Below, piece after piece: positions 18,205-26,800 of a stretch of 64,000 nt of DNA. The translations under genes were made by a program, and so were the position numbers. How positions within the stretch are numbered: position 1 is the stretch's first letter; every line of letters begins with the position of its first letter. The stretch comes from Pseudomonas massiliensis (GTDB taxonomy: Bacteria; Pseudomonadota; Gammaproteobacteria; Pseudomonadales; Pseudomonadaceae). Below the pieces are notes generated by a model. That model ran no database searches. It worked only from the letters and a program-made list of their open reading frames with translations, and was not told the DNA's origin. The stretch spans positions 1,736,001 through 1,800,000 of the forward strand of contig NZ_CCYK01000007.1 of assembly GCF_000826105.1 (NCBI RefSeq), given 5' to 3'.

Positions 18205-18630
18205 CTAGCTGGCCAGTAGCTCAAGCGTGCGAGGGTCTTGTTCGCCCGAGTAGAACCGGTCGAGCACTTTCTGAAGGAGTGGGTCGTTACTCGAAGCGCG
18301 CAAAAATAGGGTGATGCTGGAATGCAGCTTGAGCGCGTCCAGCTCGCCGAAGATCTCTGCCGGCGAGCGCGACTGTAGCTGTAGCAGCATCTGGCAGCAT
18401 TGGCGCAGGCGCGGGCCGAGCTCCGGATGCGCCAGATAGACAACTGCCTCATCGACGCTGCTGATGGCGTAGTACCTGGCGGTCTCGCTGCGACCAAGCC
18501 CCTGCAGCTGAGGAAACACGAACCACATCCAGTGGCTGCGTTTCTGGCCGGCGCGCAGTTCCTCCACTACCCGGGCGTACGCTGGCGCCTGGGCATCCAG
18601 AAAACGCTGCAAGTCATAATGAGCGGTCAT
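18205..18630 (-). CDS. DUF1810 family protein
   Basis: Encodes 141 residues, matching the small, cytosolic, alpha-helical DUF1810 family along its whole length. Diagnostic parts are YDLQRFLDAQAPAYARV at the start, KRSHWMWFVFPQLQGLG around residue 31, and the central AEIFGELDALKLHSSITLF. The family has been linked by structure to ADP-ribose/NADAR-like folds, but the biochemical role is not established. Monocistronic, convergent with the hypothetical gene upstream in the window and divergent from the DUF72 gene. Confidence 0.92.
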   Translation of the reverse strand: MTAHYDLQRFLDAQAPAYARVVEELRAGQKRSHWMWFVFPQLQGLGRSETARYYAISSVDEAVVYLAHPELGPRLRQCCQMLLQLQSRSPAEIFGELDALKLHSSITLFLRASSNDPLLQKVLDRFYSGEQDPRTLELLAS

Positions 18631-18750
18631 GGCGGCCTCGCTTGTTCGTCGATCAAGTAAAGGCTATCGCCAGGCCGGCAAGTTCCCCGCAGTGAACCGC
18701 CCACCACCCCGTTGGTCCGATCACCAGTCCTCGACGCGGGAACGGCACTC

Positions 18751-19671
18751 ATGGGTGACATTCGCATTGGTATCTCAGGCTGGCGTTATGCGCCCTGGAG
18801 AGGGGATTTCTATCCCAAGGGGCTAGCGCAGGCCAATGAGCTGGCCTTTGCCTCGCGAGCGGTGCGGGCGATCGAGATCAATGGATCCTTCTACGCCCTG
18901 CAGGCACCGGACCGCTACGCGCAGTGGTACACCGCCACGCCGCAAGGTTTCATGTTCAGCGTCAAGGGGCCGCGCTATGTCACACACACCCGGCGCTTGA
19001 AGGACATCGAAGGCCCGTTGGCGAACTTCTACGCCTCAGGCATGTTTCAACTCAAGGAAAAGCTCGGGCCTTTCCTGTGGCAGTTCCCGGCCACGTTCCG
19101 CTTCGAGCCGAAGCTGTTCGAAGCTTTCCTGACCCTTTTGCCGCGCACCGGGGCTCAAGCTCGAGCCCTGGCCGAGCAGGGTGCCGAGCGCCTACGCAAA
19201 CCAGGCTACCTGGACATACCCCAGCGGATTCGCCTGCGTCATGCCGTGGAGATTCGTCACGAAAGCTTTGCCACGCCAGCTTTCATCGATCTGCTACGCC
19301 GCCACGGCGTAGCGCTGGTGGTGGCGGACACGGCCGGCAAGTGGCCCTACGCGGAGGACCTGACCGCCGATTTCGTCTACATTCGCTTGCACGGAGACGC
19401 CAAGCTTTATGAAAGCGGATATAGCGGCGAAACCCTCGACCGTTGGCAAGCCCGCATTGCATGCTGGAGTCAAGGCCGGCAGGCGCCGAGCCCCATCACG
19501 ATCAGCCCGGCACAAGGGCGCAGGCGCAAGAGCCGGGATGTCTTTTGCTTTTTCGACAACGACCTGAAGGTGCACGCGCCCTATGACGCGCGAGCGTTGC
19601 TGGAGCGGCTTGGCCTGAGCGACGCGCTGCAGGTACAGCCCGGCAGGCTGCCAGGCCAGGTGCCATGGTAG
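18751..19671 (+). CDS. DUF72 (YecE-like) family protein
   Basis: Encodes 306 residues from ATG 18751, the start that fits the family opening (IRIGISGWRYAPWRGDFYPKG). DUF72 proteins fold as a TIM barrel resembling endonuclease IV; conserved blocks seen here are AIEINGSFYALQ, FMFSVKGPRYVTH, FLWQFPATFRFE, HAVEIRHESF and FVYIRLHGDAKLYES, and the end VFCFFDNDLKVHAPYDA. The biochemical role of the family is not known. Convergent with the SDR gene (24-base gap). Confidence 0.93.
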   Translation: MGDIRIGISGWRYAPWRGDFYPKGLAQANELAFASRAVRAIEINGSFYALQAPDRYAQWYTATPQGFMFSVKGPRYVTHTRRLKDIEGPLANFYASGMFQLKEKLGPFLWQFPATFRFEPKLFEAFLTLLPRTGAQARALAEQGAERLRKPGYLDIPQRIRLRHAVEIRHESFATPAFIDLLRRHGVALVVADTAGKWPYAEDLTADFVYIRLHGDAKLYESGYSGETLDRWQARIACWSQGRQAPSPITISPAQGRRRKSRDVFCFFDNDLKVHAPYDARALLERLGLSDALQVQPGRLPGQVPW

Positions 19672-19695
19672 GCGACTGGCCTGGTCGCGAGCGCG

Positions 19696-20595
19696 TTACG
19701 GCAGTGGATTGCCGCCGGTCACGCCAAAGGTCTCGCCGGTGATATAGCTCGACTCCTGCGAAGCCAGGAAAACGTAGAGGGGCGCACATTCGGCCGGCTG
19801 GCCTGGACGCTTGTAAGGTGTCTGCTCACCGAAGTGCGGGATCTTCTCCTGCGGCTGGCCGCCGCTGGGCTGCAGAACCGTCCACACCGGCCCCGGCGCC
19901 ACGGCATTCACCCGTACGCCCTGTTCGATGGCTTGCTTGGCCAGGGCTTTGGTGAAACCGACGATGCCCGCCTTGGTGGTGGCGTAATCGAGCAGGGTGG
20001 CCGATGGTTGATAAGATTGGATCGACGCTGTGTTGATGATGGCAGCGCCGGCAGGCAGTAGCGGCAGCGCCGCCTTGCAGATCCAGAACAGCGCGTAGAG
20101 GTTGGTCTTGAGGGTAGCGTCGAATTGCTCGGTGTCGATCTCGGCGATGTTCTTCCTGGCCGTCTGCTTGCCGGCCACGTTGACAACGATATCCAGCCCG
20201 CCCAGGGCCTGATGGGCTTTTTGCACCAGGCTCTGGCAAAAGCGTTCATCCTTGAGGTCGCCCGGGATGCCGACGATTTCACCACCTTCACCCTTGACCA
20301 GGTCGATGACGGCCTGGGCATCCGAGGCTTCCTCGGGGAGGTAGTTGATGACCAGGCTGGCGCCCTCCCTGGCGTAAGCGATGACGGTGGCGCGACCAAT
20401 GCCAGAGTCGCCGCCGGTCACCAGCGCCTTGCGACCCTTCAGCCGACCGGCGCCTTCATAGGTGGCTTCGCCGTGGTCGGGCTCGGGCTTCATTTTCGAG
20501 TCAAGGCCAGGGGCTGGCTGAGGCTGTTCTTCGAACTCGGGGGTAGGGTATTGAGTGCGGGGGTCTTGCATCTGGTACTGATTGCCGGCTGCCAT
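19696..20595 (-). CDS. Short-chain dehydrogenase/reductase, YghA-like
   Basis: Encodes 299 residues. NAD(P)-binding glycine motif TGGDSGIGRA lies around residue 60, followed by NVAGKQ, catalytic Ser in NTASIQSYQP, and the YATTK catalytic Tyr/Lys. An N-terminal extension of about 45 residues rich in Gln, Pro and Asp precedes the Rossmann fold, typical of the YghA/YhdF group. An AGGAG ribosome site fixes the ATG at 20595 rather than the longer frame from 20643. General oxidoreductase; substrate unknown, members of this group are often stress-induced. Confidence 0.92.
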   Translation of the reverse strand: MAAGNQYQMQDPRTQYPTPEFEEQPQPAPGLDSKMKPEPDHGEATYEGAGRLKGRKALVTGGDSGIGRATVIAYAREGASLVINYLPEEASDAQAVIDLVKGEGGEIVGIPGDLKDERFCQSLVQKAHQALGGLDIVVNVAGKQTARKNIAEIDTEQFDATLKTNLYALFWICKAALPLLPAGAAIINTASIQSYQPSATLLDYATTKAGIVGFTKALAKQAIEQGVRVNAVAPGPVWTVLQPSGGQPQEKIPHFGEQTPYKRPGQPAECAPLYVFLASQESSYITGETFGVTGGNPLP

Positions 20596-20920
20596 GATGG
20601 GCTCCTGTTCGATGAATGCTGAACGTGTCGAAGCCGGGCGCAACGTTCTGTTTCATTTGGCAGACGGCTTGTACGACGGGCGGACGCGCTGGTCGAAGGC
20701 TGCGGTATTGCCTCGCTGAAAGCTTTCCGCCTGGGCAATTCGTGGAACACTCGTAATCCATGTCTCCAATGCAGCCGCCCGGCAGGCAGCGCGCGGAGTA
20801 GAGGTCGTTGCCGCGATGCGCCTCGAAGTCTATAAATGATGGGTAAGCCTGGGAAATTGATGCGTTCCATTCCGCTTCTGCGCCTTCGCGACCCGGGCCA
20901 CTGCCCAAGGAGGTCGCTTC
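20596..20920. other. 325-base intergenic region between divergent SDR and DUF1652 genes
   Basis: Holds the two divergent 5' regions. The strong AAGGAGGT ribosome site of the DUF1652 gene and the AGGAG site of the SDR gene are clear at its edges. Open frames on both strands run across it but continue into the SDR gene out of frame and carry no recognisable protein. I see no RNA gene or clear promoter pair. Confidence 0.5.
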
Positions 20921-21217
20921 ATGAAAACCATAGGTTTAAGCCCGCTGGAAATCCGAGGCATCGTCGAGCAGGCCTTTTTACCGCTCGCTTGCACCTGCGA
21001 ACACGCCGACGACGATGAATTCAACATCCGCATCGAAGACCTGCATAGCGGAAAACTGATGCTGGCAGCCGAAGGCATATCGCCCGACCGCTTCGCCAGC
21101 AGCCGCGAAATCTGCGCCCTGATCGCCGATCTGCGCACTCGCCTGGAACAACATCAGGCATTCCCTGCTTCTATCGTGGTCCGAACTCAGCATGTTCATT
21201 CGTCCCGTCGTCTCTGA
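20921..21217 (+). CDS. DUF1652 family protein
   Basis: Encodes 98 residues matching the small Pseudomonas DUF1652 family: MKTIGLSPLEIRGIVEQAFL at the start, then PLACTCEHADDDEFNIRI and RFASSREICALIADLRTRLE. Very strong AAGGAGGT ribosome site eight bases before the ATG suggests high translation. Function not known; several paralogues usually occur per Pseudomonas genome. Confidence 0.93.
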   Translation: MKTIGLSPLEIRGIVEQAFLPLACTCEHADDDEFNIRIEDLHSGKLMLAAEGISPDRFASSREICALIADLRTRLEQHQAFPASIVVRTQHVHSSRRL

Positions 21218-21469
21218 TTCTTCCGTATGCCCGCTTGGCTGGCGAAGGCCGTGCGGTCAATTTCGGACGCCAGGAGGTGCAGAACGCAAGGTCGCCTGGT
21301 ACCACCGCAGGGACGAGCCTTAATATCCGCTCCCGAGCAGCAAGTGCTGACCTTGAGTGCTTTATTGGACAAGGCCTGCAACGCCTTGGTAGGTACCGCC
21401 AAACTGAAGATGGCTGAGCAAGCTGTTCGAACGAGGGGATGCGCCCCGCCAGGTTGACAGCTAGCAGGC

Positions 21470-21500
21470 CCGGGCCGCGGAAGTGTGTTTCGCGGCCCGG
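21470..21500. terminator. Strong GC hairpin 3' of the SCP2 gene
   Basis: CCGGGCCGCG (21470-21479) is perfectly complementary to CGCGGCCCGG (21491-21500), with an 11-base loop. It lies just after the minus-strand SCP2 stop at 21510. There is no clear T-run on either strand, so it may act as an RNA 3'-end stabiliser or a weak terminator. Confidence 0.5.
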
Positions 21501-21509
21501 ACCGGTACA

Positions 21510-21824
21510 TCAAACCGGGAACAGTTCGCTCAGTTTCATGGCCAGCATCATGTCGCCCTCGGCGCGCAGCTTGCCTTGCATGAAGGCCTGCATGCCGTCG
21601 GTGTTACCGCTGACGATGCCTTCCAGGGTTTCGCTGTCCATCACCAGGGTAACGTTCGCATCGGGATTCTCGCCTTCCTGGATGTCGCAGGCGCCATCCT
21701 TGACGATCAGGTTGTAGTGCTTGTCTTCGTCGATGCGGAAACCGAAGACCAGATCCAGGCCCTGCGCGGCGGCGGGGTTGAACTTGGCTTTCATGCTTTC
21801 GATGGCTTTCGTTGCGTCGCTCAT
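21510..21824 (-). CDS. SCP2 sterol-binding domain protein
   Basis: Encodes 104 residues that are a complete stand-alone SCP2 domain: LDLVFGFRIDEDKHYNLIVKDGACDI in two adjoining strands, DANVTLVMDSETLEGIVSG, and the end GKLRAEGDMMLAMKLSELFP. These small cytosolic domains bind hydrophobic ligands such as fatty acyl groups. An AGGA site precedes the ATG. It follows the histidine phosphatase gene on the same strand (33 bases), so they may form a two-gene unit. Confidence 0.93.
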   Translation of the reverse strand: MSDATKAIESMKAKFNPAAAQGLDLVFGFRIDEDKHYNLIVKDGACDIQEGENPDANVTLVMDSETLEGIVSGNTDGMQAFMQGKLRAEGDMMLAMKLSELFPV

Positions 21825-21857
21825 TGGGGTGTCCTGTCAGGAGTGCTGAGGATGGCG

Positions 21858-22553
21858 CTAGCGCCAGGTTATCAAGTCTGGTGCCTGGGCCAGTTGCAAA
21901 TGGGCATGACCGTTGAAAGACACCAGGGTTACATCGCAGCCCTTGAAGCGCAGATGATTCAAGGAGCTGTTGTAGATCTGCCAGTTCAGCCGAAAGGCCT
22001 CGCTGGCAGCCAGGCCGGTATAGCGGTGGAGCAGGGCGGTGATCACGCCGCCCGAGGTGAAGACGGCAATGTTTTCCCCGGGCGCGGCGGCGCGCAGGAG
22101 GCTGGTAACGGCCTCGACGGTGCGCGCCAGGAACGCGCCCCAGGACTCGCTGCCACCTTGGACACCGCCTTCTAGCCATTGGGAGACCAGGCGCTCGAAA
22201 AGGCGCTGGAACTCGTGGGGGTGTTGCGCGGCATTGCGCATGACCTCCCCGGCTCCGGGTTCAGTATCCAGTAAACCGGGTAACAGCGCGCGAATCAGGC
22301 CCTGGGCGTCGAACTCATCGAACCTGGGGTCGGTTTCCAATCGGGGAGGGTGGGGAAGGCGGGCCAGGGCGTGCCGCGCGGTGTCCTGCTGGCGCCTGAG
22401 ACTGCCACTGACACAGCGGTGGAGCCGTATGCCCACCTGGGCAAGGAAGTCACCCAGGAGTTCCGCCTGACGTTGACCCACGGTGGACAATACGTCGTAG
22501 TCAGCGGCGCCGAAGGAGGCCTGACCGTGCCGAATCAGATAAAGGTTTCCCAA
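21858..22553 (-). CDS. Histidine phosphatase family protein (phosphoglycerate mutase-like)
   Basis: About 231 residues. The catalytic histidine is in YLIRHGQASFG near the N-terminus, and the partner His lies in FTSGGVITALLHR region; SGSLRRQQDTARHAL carries the phosphate-binding arginine. The preferred start is TTG at 22553, which has GGGGAC upstream and gives the usual opening MGNLYLIRHG; GTG at 22577 is an alternative. The enzyme would remove phosphate from an unidentified substrate. Upstream of SCP2 and probably co-transcribed. Confidence 0.88.
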   Translation of the reverse strand: MGNLYLIRHGQASFGAADYDVLSTVGQRQAELLGDFLAQVGIRLHRCVSGSLRRQQDTARHALARLPHPPRLETDPRFDEFDAQGLIRALLPGLLDTEPGAGEVMRNAAQHPHEFQRLFERLVSQWLEGGVQGGSESWGAFLARTVEAVTSLLRAAAPGENIAVFTSGGVITALLHRYTGLAASEAFRLNWQIYNSSLNHLRFKGCDVTLVSFNGHAHLQLAQAPDLITWR

Positions 22554-22758
22554 GCTGAATGTCCCCCACGGTGACACTGCCGTGCAAAACGAGTGCTCGG
22601 CAGGTTAGGGGCGATCTCGGCAGGTGTCAACGTGATTTCATACGACCGTTTCAAAAGGGCGTTTCATTCCCTGCAGCGTCCCCTCTTGTAGCCCGCTATG
22701 CCCCGGCAACGCGCATCGGTATGCTGGTGAACGTTTTCCATCCGCTGCAGGAGTCATC

Positions 22759-23799
22759 GTGGAGTTTCTCTCCGAATACCTGGGCTTTCTCGCCCGAACC
22801 GCTACCCTTGTCATCGCCGTTCTCATTGTACTGGCCGGCATCGCCTCATTGCGCGCCAAGGGCAGGCGCAAGGGTGGTGGCCAGCTACAGGTCACCCGCT
22901 TGAACGATTTCTACAAGGGCCTACGCGAACGCCTGGAAAGCGCGCTATTCGACAAGGACGCGCTCAAACGCTTGCGCAAGGAGCAATCCCGAGAAGAGAA
23001 AGCCAAACGTAAAGCAAGAGCAAAGGCCAAGACGACTGAGACCAAGGGCCGGGTTTATGTTCTGGACTTCGATGGTGACATCAAGGCGTCCGCCAACGAG
23101 AGCCTGCGTCATGAGGTCACTGCCTTGCTGACCCTGGCCACGCCGCGCGATGAGGTGGTGCTGCGCCTTGAGAGTGGCGGCGGAATGGTCCACAGCTACG
23201 GCCTCGCCAGTTCGCAGTTGGCGCGTATCCGCCAGGCTGGCGTACCGCTGACCGTGTGTGTGGACAAGGTCGCCGCCAGTGGCGGCTACATGATGGCCTG
23301 TATTGGCGAAAAGATTCTCAGCGCCCCCTTCGCCGTGCTTGGTTCCATAGGGGTGGTCGCCCAATTGCCGAACCTGCATCGCCTGCTGCGCAACCATGAC
23401 GTCGATGTGGAGCTGCATACCGCGGGGGAGTACAAGCGCACCCTGACCGTCTTCGGAGAGAACACCGAGAAGGGCCGTGAAAAATTCCAGGAAGACCTGG
23501 ACGTCACCCATAAGCTGTTCAAGAACTTCGTCGTTCACTATCGGCCCCAGCTGAACATCGATGAGGTCGCTACCGGTGAAGTCTGGCTGGGCGTTTCTGC
23601 CCTGGAACGCAAGCTGGTGGATGAGATCAAGACCAGCGATGAATACCTGGCGGAACGAGCCCGGGCCGCGGATGTATTTCATCTGCACTACGCCGAGCGC
23701 AAAAGCCTGCCGGAGCGGGTAGGCCTGGCAGCGAGCGGTGCGCTGGAGCACGGCTTCGCCCGCGCCTGGAGCAAGCTCACGGCCGCACGGTTCTGGTAA
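22759..23799 (+). CDS. sohB: Inner-membrane serine protease SohB
   Basis: Encodes 346 residues. One N-terminal hydrophobic helix (about residues 8-30) is followed by a basic, charged linker (residues 70-95, many Lys/Arg/Glu) and an S49 peptidase domain. The catalytic pair is Ser174 in KVAASGGYMMAC and Lys226 in GEYKRTL. Length and linker match SohB rather than SppA. Start is GTG with a strong AGGAG site. Members degrade membrane-linked peptides; the true substrate is not known. Monocistronic. Confidence 0.95.
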   Translation: MEFLSEYLGFLARTATLVIAVLIVLAGIASLRAKGRRKGGGQLQVTRLNDFYKGLRERLESALFDKDALKRLRKEQSREEKAKRKARAKAKTTETKGRVYVLDFDGDIKASANESLRHEVTALLTLATPRDEVVLRLESGGGMVHSYGLASSQLARIRQAGVPLTVCVDKVAASGGYMMACIGEKILSAPFAVLGSIGVVAQLPNLHRLLRNHDVDVELHTAGEYKRTLTVFGENTEKGREKFQEDLDVTHKLFKNFVVHYRPQLNIDEVATGEVWLGVSALERKLVDEIKTSDEYLAERARAADVFHLHYAERKSLPERVGLAASGALEHGFARAWSKLTAARFW

Positions 23800-23865
23800 G
23801 CGCTATCTACCGCCGGCGTCAGGCGGGGCATCCTAGCATAGGGCCTTCCACAAGGAGGTCCCTCG

Positions 23866-26800
23866 ATGATCGAAACCCATGCGTCCCCCACCCTCCCTCA
23901 TCATGCATTCGTTATCTCTAGGCTACCTGACTGGCTGTTGAATGCCAGTCCGGAGCAGCGTCGAGAACTGCACCGTCTTGCCTTGGCCGCCGACGCAGCC
24001 CGCCAGGCCTTGCGACAGGCTCAGGAAAGCCTGCCTTCGCTACGTCAGTACGCCTTGGCGCTATTACGAAGCGAATTTGCGCCTGAACTCAGCACAGGCA
24101 TTGATCCTGAGAGGGCCGTGCTGCATTGGGTAGACCCCGCCGGCCAACGTTCGCCCAGTCAGCGCTCGCTACTCGAGGCCGCGCTATTGAATTTCCATGC
24201 CTCAGAGGCTGCCGAGGCGGCCTACGCACCAGGGTCCGGCCTCTTCGCGCGCGCTTTGGCGACGGGTGAACCTGATACGGCTCAGCCACTTCCGCTAACG
24301 CCTGCCGCCTTCGCTCGGCGCTGCCGCGAACTGGACATCGGCGGCCGGTATCGTCTGCAACTTCTGGAACAGATCCCGGCATCGCTACCGAGCCGGGCGG
24401 TGCCAGTGGACGCCGATCCGCCCTTGTGTTGGCGCGTCTTCGACGCCCAGCGCAAGGCGTTCATGCTGGAGGCCCATAAGGCTCTGATGAAGGGCCGGCT
24501 CCGCTCAGCGGGGCGGGCACTGCTGGCGGGGTGGAACCTTGTATGCGGGCCGGGGAGGCCCGCCCAGGCTTGTCGGCTGGAGCTGTTGGGTTTCCCCCTG
24601 GCCGGGCCGCTGGTATTTCAGCCGCTGGACGACGACCAGATCGGGCCTGTGGTGGCCTATTTCCCCGGCGATTTACCCGCTCCGGTAGCAGAATACCCCA
24701 ACGCTCAGGCCCTGGCCCTGGCGCTTGGGCAAAAGCTGCGAGATCCTGCCCAGGTAAAGCGCTTCGCCACCTTCGTGCCGGCGGCGCGCCGGCTTGAATT
24801 CGTCGAGCGACTGAACGATTCACTCAAGGGCAGCCATTGGCTGGCGCCCCACCTCACATGGACACCCGTCCCCTTGGCGGAAGACCCCTTCGTCGACTGT
24901 TACCGCGTCTGGGCCCAGCAAAGCCTGGCTCAAGCAGCACGGGCCGCGGTACCCACGGACATGCTCGATCGTCGCGATACACTCGATCGCTATGCCCACT
25001 GGGTCGCGCTGGGCGAACAGCTGGGGCTTACCCTGGCGATGCTGGTAGGCTCGGCCATTCCCGGGGTGAACCTGATAGTAGATGGCATCATGCTGGCGCA
25101 GGGCGTCTATAGCATCTACGAAGGCATGCAAGCGTGGCGCGCCGGTGATTCCCAAGCGGCATTGGACTATCTGTTCGGTGCCGTGGAAAACGCAACCTTC
25201 CTCGGTCTTGGCAAGCGCCCGGAACCCAGCCCGGAAACGAGGCTATTCGCAGAACGTCTGCTGCCGGTCGTCAGCGCGGATGGTCAGGTCCGCTTGTGGC
25301 GGCCTGAGCCTGAAGATTATCAGGCCCTTGATGAGCCCCCGGCCCATGTTCGGGCTGATGAGGCCGGTCGCTACCGCCACCGGGGGCGGGCCTGGGTGAA
25401 AATCGAAGGGCGATTCCATGAGGTTGAGCACGACGCCAGCGCCCGTCATGCCCGGCTGACCGGCCACCGGCAGGTTGGCTTCGCGCCGGCGGTGCAGGGG
25501 AATGGCCGCGGGGGATGGCGCCTCGCCCATGAAGATCCGCTGCGTTGGAGCGGGGCGGGCCTGTTGCGGCGCTTCGATCCGGCATACGAGGCCCTCCCGG
25601 ACTCTGTAATGCTGCAAGCGCAGCGATTGGCTGGAATCAGTGATGGTCAACTGCGCCAGGCTCATCTGGATCATCAGCCGGCGCCGGCGCCTCTCGCTCA
25701 TTTGCTCAGAAGACGCATGCTGGAGGGGCGTGTGGATGCCATCGTCCGGGCACTGCGCAGCCACAGACGCCTTGGCACGCTGGAACCTCGATTCGTGGAA
25801 CTCTTGACCACCGCCCCAGGATGGCCCACGGATCGCGCACTACTCTATGAATATCAAGGAACCGATCACCGCTTCGGCTCTGCCGAGGATGCCCAACCGG
25901 TACGGCTCAGCGACCAGCTGATGGAGGATCGCAACTGGGCACAGCATGTGCTGTCAGACTTGGGCTCTGTCGCCACCGAAGGCCTGCTTGGGGAAAACAC
26001 TTCGCTGGTACCCGCCGAGCCTGTGCGTCAGATGCTTGGCCAGCATTGGGCCAAGGCGATGGAGGAGGTTCGCGATCAGCTGATCGACCGTTGGCTGCTG
26101 GAGTCGACCGGAACAGACAGTGCGCGCGAGACACTCAGGCGTCACTTCCCAGGCCTTGTGGATGAAGCCCTCGATGCGCTGCTCACGGGTCGAACCGCAG
26201 CGCAGCACCAGATGCTCGCTGAAGGGCGAGTACCGCTACCCATCGCCGAGCTGGCGGCTGAGAGCCTGCGACAAATGCGCCTGACACGTGTCTGCGACGC
26301 GCTGGCGCAAGGGCGTTTCAGTCCCGACCGCGAACGTCTGGTCTTCGGCCTGTGGCCCCATCTTGCCGAAGGTACGGCAGCGATGCGCATTGAACTACGC
26401 GAAGGGCATTTTGCGGGCCCCCTGCTCAATAGCACTGGAAGCAGTGATCTGCCGCATTGGGTGATCGTCCGCCAGGGCCGGGCCTACCAGGCGCTGGATG
26501 CACAGGGCCTGGAACTGTCCCCGGTCGGCTCGCTGGAGCAGGCCCTGTTCGCGACAGTGCCGGATGCCTATCGACCGGAATTCCAGGTCCGCGTCGGAGA
26601 CGTGGACGGCTTGCGTCACCGTCTGGTAGAGCTGGCACTGGCTGATCGAGAGGCGCTGCGGCTTCAGCTGGGAATGATCCCGGACCGACGTCCGTTCTTC
26701 CGTCCACCGAGCCTTCAGGCCAACGGGGCAGTGGGGTATGAGCTTAGCGGGCGAGGGCGCTCCCTGGAGACACCCTTCGGCGCGATCAGCCCGATCCTCG

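Noticed and set aside
20501..20908. Minus-strand frame with a Cys-rich part (CLPGGCIGDMDYECSTNC)
   Set aside because: It runs out of frame into the SDR gene, has no ribosome site and no family; treated as chance.
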